Shown: positions 1-5,433 of the stretch, piece after piece
How the letters are laid out: every line of letters begins with the position of its first letter
Position numbering within the stretch: the first letter of the stretch is position 1
Source of the DNA: an uncultured Clostridia bacterium
Lineage (GTDB): Bacteria > Bacillota > Clostridia > Oscillospirales > CAG-272
NCBI GenBank assembly: GCA_905235755.1
Contig: CAJONA010000025.1
Coordinates: 1-7,931 of the forward strand
DNA length: 7,931 bases
Direction of reading: 5' to 3'
Made by a program: the position numbers and the translations under genes
The notes under the pieces: model-generated
Database searches by the model: none
Seen by the model: only the letters and a program-made list of their open reading frames with translations
What the model was told of the DNA's origin: nothing

Positions 1-120
1 ATCGAAACGCTCAACTCGTTTTTCGGCTACACGATACAAAACGAGCGCGGCAAACCGACAAACAGCGAGTTCATCGCCATGATAGCGGATAACGTGAGAC
101 TTGAAAACAAAATATCATAA
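1..120 (+). CDS. C-terminal end of an unidentified protein (5' truncated)
   Basis: An open frame enters at base 1 and reads 39 codons to TAA at 118-120. The visible peptide ends in SEFIAMIADNVRLENKIS, a soluble, amphipathic-looking helix with no membrane segment. I do not recognise the family from this fragment and assign no function. The frame is supported as real because its stop codon leads directly into a strong intrinsic terminator, the last two bases of TAA being the first two of the hairpin stem. The same stop/terminator arrangement occurs at the 3' end of the S1-domain gene in this window. The start lies outside the window. Confidence 0.7.
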   Translation: METLNSFFGYTIQNERGKPTNSEFIAMIADNVRLENKIS

Positions 121-148
121 AAAAACAGCCCGAAGGGGCTGTTTTTTT
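119..148 (+). terminator. Intrinsic terminator of the 1-120 gene
   Basis: Perfect inverted repeat with arms at 119-131 and 136-148 and a GAAG loop. The core is CAGCCC/GGGCTG, flanked by an A-tract on the left and a T-tract on the right. It begins inside the TAA stop of the upstream frame. The A and T tracts make it potentially active on both strands. Confidence 0.93.
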
Positions 149-158
149 ATCGTTTTGG

Positions 159-457
159 TGAATTATACTATCAAGTGCAACGGGGAGAGAAAAAAATAGA
201 CATATTAAAAAAGAGCTCGGTTGCGATATGTATTTCGCAGATCCTTATTGCGTTTGGCAAAAAGTCACAAATGAAAATCTCAACGGTTTGCTTCGCGAGT
301 TCTATCCCAAAAGTCGCAATCCGTCTCGCATCAGCCCGAAAACGCTCGAAAAAACCGGCGTTGATCAACGCCGGTCCTAAAAAAGTTCTTGATTTTAAAA
401 AGCCGGTAGATCTATTTGCTTCTTCTATTAATTTGTTACACTTCACTTGATAATTCA
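159..457. repeat. Stretch bounded by imperfect inverted repeats; possible small non-autonomous element
   Basis: The left end reads TGAATT (159-164), a 5-base insert ATACT, then ATCAAGTG (170-177). The right end reads CACTTGAT (444-451) followed directly by AATTCA (452-457). All 14 end bases match in inverted orientation once the 5-base insert is skipped. The interior is AT-rich, holds a perfect 22-bp palindrome, and carries no convincing gene; overlapping open frames of 91 and 96 codons exist on opposite strands but lack a good ribosome binding site or a recognisable product. I see no clear target-site duplication. It could be a MITE-like or interspersed repeat, or simply structured 3' UTR sequence. 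Only a multi-copy search can decide. Confidence 0.35.
349..375 (-). terminator. Terminator-like 22-bp palindrome with T-run on the minus strand
   Basis: Positions 354-375 are a perfect palindrome with half-site ACCGGCGTTGA. On the minus strand the hairpin can form a 9-bp GC-rich stem with a GATC loop, followed by five further Ts (353-349). That is the shape of an intrinsic terminator. On the plus strand the A-tract precedes it and there is no T-run after it. No minus-strand gene ends here, so the role is inferred from shape only. Confidence 0.5.
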
Positions 458-468
458 TCATACCTTAT

Positions 469-500
469 AAAAAAGGACTTGATTTCTCAAGTCCTTTTTT
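469..500 (-). terminator. Bidirectional intrinsic terminator downstream of the DUF308-like gene
   Basis: Perfect 14-bp stem (469-482 with 487-500) and a TTTC loop. The GGACTTGA core is flanked by six As on the left and six Ts on the right. It lies about 90 bases past the stop of the minus-strand membrane-protein gene and probably ends that transcript. Its symmetry would also stop plus-strand read-through. Confidence 0.88.
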
Positions 501-510
501 GCGACGTCTC

Positions 511-570
511 GCAGGTGTATTTCGTAAAATAATTTGATTTTTCTAATTCCCAACAAAATACACCCTTCTG
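511..570. repeat. Inverted repeat in the 3' region of the DUF308-like gene
   Basis: GGTGTATTT (514-522) is exactly inverted as AAATACACC (556-564). Outside these arms GCAG and CTGC (511-514 and 567-570) could extend the pairing past a small bulge. The 33-base spacer is AT-rich. There is no T-run directly after it, so it does not look like a simple terminator. It may be a 3' UTR structure or part of the same repeated module as 159-457. Confidence 0.5.
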
Positions 571-590
571 CCGCCTTTTTTGTTGCAATG

Positions 591-1049
591 TTATTTTTTC
601 TCACCGAATATCATAACAATACCGTTGACGATGAATATCACGCCTATTACTATAAACAGCCAGTTCGTAACAACGCCTTTGGAAACGATAAGAAGCACTC
701 CGAGCACCAGAGAAAGAGCGCAAGAAAGTAAGCTTATCAATTTCTTGGGCGACGCGACAAAAGTCGTCAGAGCGTTTACAATGAGCAAAACGCCCAGCAC
801 GATCAATGCGACGCTCAGCAGTAACAAGCCGAATACGATTATCGCAACACCGATAATGATCTTGATAATTCCGGTCACATTTTCTTTGTGCTTTAAAATA
901 TCGACAAGTCCCTGGAAGATGAACAGTGCGCCGGCTACTATCATTATAATGTTGAGAAGTTCACCTTTTTTTATAATGAACAATACACCGACGGCGAGAT
1001 ATGCAAGCGCCATAAGTAAAGACGAGCCTACGCTTTTGCTTTTTGCCAT
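591..1049 (-). CDS. DUF308/HdeD-like small integral membrane protein
   Basis: A 152-residue protein made almost entirely of hydrophobic helices. I count about six membrane spans, roughly residues 9-27, 31-51, 58-78, 79-98, 104-123 and 128-147. They are separated by short Lys-rich turns such as KKGE and KHKEN. Repeated patterns like GVLFIIKKG, GVLLIVNAL and GVIFIVNGI are typical of DUF308/HdeD-like proteins, which are built from repeated two-helix units. HdeD is linked to acid resistance in E. coli; the role of the clostridial members is not known to me and I infer none. The ATG start is well supported by GGAGGT seven bases upstream (1057-1062). It appears monocistronic, with its own promoter-like sequence and downstream terminator. 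Confidence 0.85.
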   Translation of the reverse strand: MAKSKSVGSSLLMALAYLAVGVLFIIKKGELLNIIMIVAGALFIFQGLVDILKHKENVTGIIKIIIGVAIIVFGLLLLSVALIVLGVLLIVNALTTFVASPKKLISLLSCALSLVLGVLLIVSKGVVTNWLFIVIGVIFIVNGIVMIFGEKK

Positions 1050-1106
1050 TTTTAATACCTCCGAATGATTATTTTGCGTAAGGAATGTTTTTCCTTTACA
1101 TCTTTT

Positions 1107-1135
1107 ATTTTATAATATTATTAAAAAAAAATCAA
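1107..1135 (-). promoter_or_regulatory. Possible sigma-A promoter for the DUF308-like gene
   Basis: Read on the minus strand, TTGATT (1135-1130) is followed after 17 bases by TAAAAT (1112-1107), or after 16 bases by TATAAA. The leader then runs about 50 bases to the ATG and contains a weak AAGGAA/TTCCTT hairpin near 1080-1096. The region is very AT-rich, so chance matches are likely and the call is tentative. Confidence 0.45.
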
Positions 1136-1165
1136 TGCTTACATTAAAAAAATCAAATAATTTTC

Positions 1166-1208
1166 AAAAAAGCGTCAAGGTAAATGTCGTTTACCTTGAC
1201 GCTTTTTT
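1166..1208 (-). terminator. Intrinsic terminator of the hisK / DUF402-ASCH unit
   Basis: Perfect 19-bp stem with arms 1166-1184 and 1190-1208 and a 5-base loop. The core is GCGTCAAGG, flanked by A and T tracts. On the minus strand it starts two bases after the TGA stop of the DUF402-ASCH gene. It is symmetrical and could act in both directions. Confidence 0.93.
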
Positions 1209-1210
1209 GC

Positions 1211-2095
1211 TCAAATCGGCTTTATTTTTATTCCGAGAACGCCATAAGCCTTCTCGTTTTCCTCACTGTAATATTCACGCATCGCAAAAACGCCGTCAGC
1301 GACCGTCGCTCCCTCGTCAAACCCCATTGAGTCCATCGTAAAAGTTTCAAACAGCGTTTTGAAGCTGTCGGCGCGGTACAGATCGACGACCTTTGTCCGA
1401 AGAGTCATGTCGTCGCATGAAAATTCTATCACGTCGCCGACGTTGACATCTCTTCGTTTTTGATCAAAAAGCCTAAGCTCTACGCTCTTTTTGCCGCTTT
1501 TTATCTTTTCGAACGGCTCGCGCCGTAAATTCATTTTAATGACGCGTCGCTCTGAGAGCTTCGGCGAAAGGATCGCAAAATATTTTTCGCACAGCGCAGC
1601 CAGTTTTTTTACGTTTTCTCCGCCGTATCTTTTTATTACACGCTCGCACGTCGCGTGCGCCATATCGTATTTTTCCTTTGTTATATCGCCGCGCGCAAGC
1701 GCTTCCGTCAGCTCGTTCTCGTCGACAACAAAGACTTCGCCGCCCTTTTTCACTATCACATCGAGATACAAGTCGCGGAAATACGATCTCGCACCGTCGA
1801 TGACGTTGTATTCCGTCATATCAAAATAAGCGTGGTCGAATTTGCCGTCGGGCAATATCAGTGCCGTGATCCAAAAATTGTCGCCTCTCGGCGCGAATTG
1901 AAGCCAATAACACCCTTTTTCGACTACCGTGACAGGCAAACCATCGCCGTATTTGCAGTAGATCGGCGACTTTATATCGAGAAAGTGAGTCAGCGACGCA
2001 TAACCGCCCGTCTCCTCGCATCCGCAATAAGCAAAATCGCGATCGTACACGCTTTTTTTCGGCGTTCGGTCGAGAGTTCTTATGAGTTCGCCCAT
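1211..2095 (-). CDS. DUF402-ASCH fusion protein (predicted nucleotide/RNA-related)
   Basis: From the preferred ATG at 2095 this is a 294-residue soluble protein. The first ~150 residues match the DUF402 pattern: AYFDMTEY near residue 90, RDLYLDVIV near 110, then VVDENEL near 125 and a following helix. The acidic residues correspond to those binding Mg2+ in DUF402 nucleoside tri-/diphosphatases. From about residue 186 an ASCH domain begins (MNLRREPFEKIKSGKKSVEL), followed by RLFDQKRR, VGDVIEF and the end motif YGVLGIKI. ASCH is a PUA-like fold; E. coli YqfB of this fold hydrolyses N4-acetylcytidine. A methionine sits where a stand-alone ASCH protein would start, suggesting fusion of two genes. 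A GTG at 2101 would add two residues and overlap the hisK stop by 4 bases, but GAGG at 2101-2104 fits the ATG better. Substrate unknown; a joint role in nucleotide or modified-RNA metabolism is inference. Confidence 0.88.
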   Translation of the reverse strand: MGELIRTLDRTPKKSVYDRDFAYCGCEETGGYASLTHFLDIKSPIYCKYGDGLPVTVVEKGCYWLQFAPRGDNFWITALILPDGKFDHAYFDMTEYNVIDGARSYFRDLYLDVIVKKGGEVFVVDENELTEALARGDITKEKYDMAHATCERVIKRYGGENVKKLAALCEKYFAILSPKLSERRVIKMNLRREPFEKIKSGKKSVELRLFDQKRRDVNVGDVIEFSCDDMTLRTKVVDLYRADSFKTLFETFTMDSMGFDEGATVADGVFAMREYYSEENEKAYGVLGIKIKPI

Positions 2096-2097
2096 GA

Positions 2098-2874
2098 TCA
2101 CCTCGCAAATGATACAGGCTCTTTCGGCTCGATCAAATTCAGCCCGAGCGCGTCGATTTTCTTTTTTGCGTTGTCGATGCTATCGGCACGTGCAACGTCG
2201 TCGGGACAGTGTGCGTCGCATCCGAGTATCACATCGTTTCCGACAGCGGCGACTACATTCCAAAAATCGTCGACGGGATAAAATCTTCCCTCTTTCACGC
2301 CGAGCAAATTGTATTCAAGCGGCACGCCGAGCCGCTTTGCCGCGGCGCAGAGACGCGTAATCTGTTCACGATAAAAATCCCTGTCTCCGACGAAATTCAG
2401 CACATCGGGGTGCGCTATATAAAAATATTTGCCCGTATTTATGCCTTCCGTAACCGTGTCTACGTATTTTGTCAGCCGATCGCAGTCGTCAGTCGGTCTC
2501 GAGCACGGGGCTTGTCCAATCTCGTTATCTATATAATGCTGACCGAGTATGAGATAATCGCATTCGTACTTCGATATTATATCGTCGAGCGTGCGCTTGA
2601 AATACGCGGGATAATACTCCATCTCATAGCCGATATATATGTTTATTTGACCTTTAAATTCTTCCCTGAGTTCGGTCAGCGACCCGACATATTTTTCCGT
2701 CTCGTCAGGCGTCATTCTGAATCCCGAATAATATCCGTCCGGAAAATAATACGGCGCGTGATCGGAAAATCCGAGCGTCTCTACGCCGCGCTCTATCGCT
2801 TTGATGACATATTCCCTGTCCTCTCCGACGGCGTGTCTGCACCGATATGTGTGCGTGTGGAAATTCGCTTTCAA
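2098..2874 (-). CDS. hisK: Histidinol-phosphatase, PHP family
   Basis: A 258-residue protein, close to the usual length of HisK/HisJ-type histidinol-phosphatases, which remove phosphate from histidinol phosphate in histidine synthesis. The PHP metal-site residues are all present: HTHT at 6-9, SDHA with D38/H39, E84 in GYEMEYYP, H113 in GQHY, H155 in IAHPD, and D220/H222 in CDAH. No other his gene is in the window, so a different phosphoester substrate is possible. The start is a TTG at 2874: no ATG or GTG lies in frame between it and an upstream in-frame TAG, and the HTHT motif demands a start close to this point. The ribosome binding site is weak (AGAAAGAAG). It is the first gene of a two-gene unit with the DUF402-ASCH gene, whose ATG lies two bases past this stop. 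Confidence 0.9.
   Translation of the reverse strand: MKANFHTHTYRCRHAVGEDREYVIKAIERGVETLGFSDHAPYYFPDGYYSGFRMTPDETEKYVGSLTELREEFKGQINIYIGYEMEYYPAYFKRTLDDIISKYECDYLILGQHYIDNEIGQAPCSRPTDDCDRLTKYVDTVTEGINTGKYFYIAHPDVLNFVGDRDFYREQITRLCAAAKRLGVPLEYNLLGVKEGRFYPVDDFWNVVAAVGNDVILGCDAHCPDDVARADSIDNAKKKIDALGLNLIEPKEPVSFAR
2101..2104 (-). promoter_or_regulatory. Ribosome binding site that decides the DUF402-ASCH start
   Basis: On the minus strand GAGG is followed by TGATC and then ATG, a standard 5-base spacer. The same GAGG would overlap the alternative GTG start, which makes the GTG unlikely. The site lies within the last codons of hisK, so translation of the two genes is probably coupled. Confidence 0.75.
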
Positions 2875-2899
2875 AAAATCATCTTCTTTCTACCGCTCC

Positions 2900-2928
2900 A
2901 TTATACCATCTTAAAAAGCGTTTTTCAA
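2900..2928 (-). promoter_or_regulatory. Sigma-A promoter of hisK
   Basis: Read on the minus strand: TTGAAA (2928-2923), a 17-base spacer, then TATAAT (2905-2900), a perfect -10 box preceded by TGG. Transcription should start near 2893, leaving a leader of only about 20 bases before the TTG start. Confidence 0.85.
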
Positions 2929-3016
2929 TAGAAAAAGACAATTTGGGTATATCGTTTTTATCATAATCGGCGTATTTTTCGCATAGTTATTACCAACGAC
3001 AAAAGCGGAGGATATT

Positions 3017-3946
3017 ATGAAAAACACGTACAAACCGGAAGGGCTCAAATTCATGAGCGCGGAAAACAGAGAGTATCTTTATTCGCCGACGGCGCTCGAA
3101 AAAGCGATGGTGAGCGGCAAGATTTTAGAGGCGGCGGCAACGATGTGCGACAGTGCGATGTCGCTCTATGTGAATCTCGGATGCATGGAAGGGATCATCG
3201 AAAGATCCGAATCCGCGCTGGCGGAAGGAGAGATAAAAGACATCGCAATAATCACGCGCGTAGGCAAGCCCGTCTGTTTTAAGATATTGTCTATAGAAAA
3301 AAATCACGGAGCGCAGACGGCGTTTCTGTCTCGCCGCGAAGCGCAAAAAGAATGTATGGACAACTACGTTTCGTTTCTTCTCCCTGGAGACATAATAGAC
3401 GCGAAAGTGACGCATCTCGAACCGTTCGGGGCGTTTGTCGACATCGGATGCGGCATAATATCGCTGATGTCGATAGACTCCATCTCGGTTTCTCGCATTT
3501 CTCACCCGAAAGACCGTTTCAGAACGGGAATGTTCATCAAAGCCGTCGTGAAGAACACCGACAGCTCGTCCGGACGGATCTACGTCTCACACAAGGAGCT
3601 TCTCGGCACGTGGGAGGAAAACGTCAGTCAGTTCAAGGTCGGGCAGACCGTCGCCGGAACGGTGCGATCGATAGAATCGTACGGAATTTTCGTCGAGCTG
3701 ACTCCAAACCTCGCGGGACTTGCGGAATATAAAGAGAATATCGCCGTCGGCGATCGCGCCGCAGTTTACATAAAGAACATAATTCCCGAAAAGATGAAAG
3801 TAAAGCTCGTGATCGTGGACTCGCAAAACGATGAGCAAGAGGTAAATAACATTTACTATTACGAAACAGGCGATCATATCGCCGAGTGGGTGTACTCCCC
3901 CGCAGAATGTCCGAAAATGATACGGACGGTGTTCGACGAAACGTAA
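3017..3946 (+). CDS. S1 RNA-binding-domain protein (ribosomal protein S1-like)
   Basis: A 309-residue soluble protein with two recognisable S1/OB-fold repeats. The first spans about residues 123-197 (PGDIIDAKVTHLEPFGAFVD ... IYVSHKELLG). The second spans about 206-268 (FKVGQTVAGTVRSIESYGIF ... KVKLVIVD). Residues ~50-110 look like a further diverged S1-like unit (LGCMEGIIERSE ... LSRREAQ). S1 repeats bind single-stranded RNA. This protein is shorter than classical S1 (rpsA) and probably an S1-like accessory RNA-binding factor; its RNA target is unknown. The ATG is fixed by GGAGG at 3007-3011 with a 5-base spacer. It is divergent from hisK and convergent with the apeA operon, so it appears monocistronic. 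I could not assign its promoter in 2929-3006 with confidence. Confidence 0.9.
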   Translation: MKNTYKPEGLKFMSAENREYLYSPTALEKAMVSGKILEAAATMCDSAMSLYVNLGCMEGIIERSESALAEGEIKDIAIITRVGKPVCFKILSIEKNHGAQTAFLSRREAQKECMDNYVSFLLPGDIIDAKVTHLEPFGAFVDIGCGIISLMSIDSISVSRISHPKDRFRTGMFIKAVVKNTDSSSGRIYVSHKELLGTWEENVSQFKVGQTVAGTVRSIESYGIFVELTPNLAGLAEYKENIAVGDRAAVYIKNIIPEKMKVKLVIVDSQNDEQEVNNIYYYETGDHIAEWVYSPAECPKMIRTVFDET

Positions 3947-3990
3947 AACGTCCCCGAAAGGCACAGCCTTTCGGGGACGTTTTGTTTTTT
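3945..3990 (+). terminator. Bidirectional terminator shared by the S1-like gene and apeA
   Basis: Perfect 17-bp stem with arms 3945-3961 and 3967-3983 around a CACAG loop, then GTTTTTT on the plus strand. The core is CGTCCCCGAAAGG. The stem starts inside the TAA stop of the S1-like gene. On the minus strand it lies 11 bases after the apeA stop and ends in a T-run, so it serves two convergent genes. Confidence 0.95.
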
Positions 3991-3994
3991 AAAT

Positions 3995-5401
3995 TCACGC
4001 TTTGAAGAACGCTTCGAGCGCTTTGTGCGTCTGGTAAACGTCGGTCTTTGCAACGACCTCGTACGGTGCGTGCATGGAGATGACGGGGACGCCGATATCA
4101 ACGGTGTCGATATTTCTCTGCGAGATGTACTTTGCAACCGTTCCGCCGCCGCCCTGATCGACTTTGCCGAGCTCGGACGTCTGCCATACGACGCCCGCCG
4201 CGTCGAGAAGGTTTCTGACATATCCCATAAATTCGGCGGACGCGTCGTTCGATCCGCCCTTGCCGCGTGAGCCGGTGAACTTCGTAACGACGACGCCGTA
4301 ATTCAAGAAGCACGCGTTTCTGCGTTCGTTGACCTCCGGGAAATTCGGATCGAACGCGGCGTTAACGTCTGCCGAAAGGCACTTGGAGTTAAGTCTCACC
4401 TTCGCGTCGTTCACGCCGAAATAGTTCGACAGCGCCGCGATTATGTCAAAGAACACCTCGCACTGCATGCCGCTGTTTCCTTCGCTGCCTATCTCCTCTT
4501 TGTCGGCGAGTACAGCCATTGCCGTATGAGCCGGCTTGTCGAGCGTCATCAGCGCCGTCAGCGACGGATACGCGCACACTCTGTCATCGTGACCGTAGGA
4601 CGAGATCATGCTTCTGTCAAAGCCTACGTCGCGCGCCTTTACGGCGGGAACGGCGCATATCTCGGCGCTCATGAAATCGGCCTCTGTTATGCCGTATTTT
4701 TCGTTGAGAATGGAAAGGATATTGAGTTTGACGGCTTCGGACGTCTTTTCTTCAAACGGGCGCGAGCCGATAAGTACGTTGAGCTGTTCGCCGGTGATGC
4801 CGTCGGCGAGCGATTTTCTCATTTGATCCTGTGCAAGATGCGGGAGCAGATCGTCGATGTAAAATATCGGATCGCCATCATCCTCGCCGACGCAGAAGTC
4901 TATCGTTTCGCCGTCCGCTTTCGTTATGACGCCGTGAAGCGCGAGCGGGATCGTCGTCCACTGATATTTCTTTATGCCGCCGTAATAATGCGTCTTGAAG
5001 AAGCACATTCCGTCCGCTTCGTATATCGGGTGCTGTTTCAAGTCCGTGCGCGGAGAGTCGATATGCGCGGCGCTCAGATTGATGCCGTTTTCGAGGCTTT
5101 CCGTGCCGATGACGAACGCAACGAGCGATTTTGCGTGGTTGTCGTAGTAGTATTTGCCGCCGACTTCGACTGCGTCGCCGAGCGCGTACGGTTTAAATCC
5201 GTTTGCACCGAGCAGTTTTACAGCCTCCTTGACGCATTCGCGTTCCGTCTTGCCGCCGTCGAGGAATTTTTTATAATCCTCGCAATAGTCGTATGCCGCT
5301 TTTATCTCGTCTGCGCTCATTGTCTCATAAGCGTTTTTCGATTTAAAAAGCAGTTTTGCGGCGAGCTGTTCCGCCTTGCTTTTTTCTTTCTTTTCTTCCA
5401 T
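3995..5401 (-). CDS. apeA: M18 family aminopeptidase (ApeA type)
   Basis: A 468-residue cytosolic metallopeptidase of the M18 (aspartyl aminopeptidase) family, which removes N-terminal residues from peptides using two metal ions. The family signatures are visible: SAAHIDSPRTD with H113/D115, SYGHDDRVCAYPS with D272 or D273, DKEEIGSEG with E302/E303, SADVNAAFDPN with D345, and SMHAPYEVVAKTD with H444. The length and these variants fit the ApeA (M18 aminopeptidase 1) subgroup of clostridia rather than the shorter ApeB. The ATG start is supported by GGAGG at 5410-5414 with an 8-base spacer. It is the last gene of the sua5-coaE-slt-apeA run, 32 bases after the preceding stop, and ends at the shared convergent terminator. 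No signal peptide. Substrate preference cannot be read from the sequence. Confidence 0.94.
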   Translation of the reverse strand: MEEKKEKSKAEQLAAKLLFKSKNAYETMSADEIKAAYDYCEDYKKFLDGGKTERECVKEAVKLLGANGFKPYALGDAVEVGGKYYYDNHAKSLVAFVIGTESLENGINLSAAHIDSPRTDLKQHPIYEADGMCFFKTHYYGGIKKYQWTTIPLALHGVITKADGETIDFCVGEDDGDPIFYIDDLLPHLAQDQMRKSLADGITGEQLNVLIGSRPFEEKTSEAVKLNILSILNEKYGITEADFMSAEICAVPAVKARDVGFDRSMISSYGHDDRVCAYPSLTALMTLDKPAHTAMAVLADKEEIGSEGNSGMQCEVFFDIIAALSNYFGVNDAKVRLNSKCLSADVNAAFDPNFPEVNERRNACFLNYGVVVTKFTGSRGKGGSNDASAEFMGYVRNLLDAAGVVWQTSELGKVDQGGGGTVAKYISQRNIDTVDIGVPVISMHAPYEVVAKTDVYQTHKALEAFFKA

Positions 5402-5433
5402 TGATGTATCCTCCGTTTTTAATTATTTATCAT

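Noticed and set aside
354..375. Palindrome as a dif site, operator or phage attachment site
   Set aside because: The sequence does not resemble dif, and there is no integrase or regulator gene nearby. Terminator shape is the simpler reading.
171..461. Overlapping open frames of 96 codons (minus) and 91 codons (plus)
   Set aside because: No good ribosome binding site, no recognisable product, both frames run through the palindrome, and they overlap on opposite strands inside the inverted-repeat-bounded stretch.
2209..2931. Plus-strand open frame of 240 codons
   Set aside because: Antisense to hisK; no ribosome binding site or domain.
2929..3006. Promoter for the S1-like gene (CATAAT at 2962 or CATAGT at 2982)
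   Set aside because: Neither -10-like hexamer has a convincing -35 box at proper spacing, so no site is annotated.
4526..5404. Long plus-strand open frame of 292 codons
   Set aside because: Antisense to the well-supported apeA gene; rich in Arg, Val and Phe as expected of a shadow frame, and matches no family.
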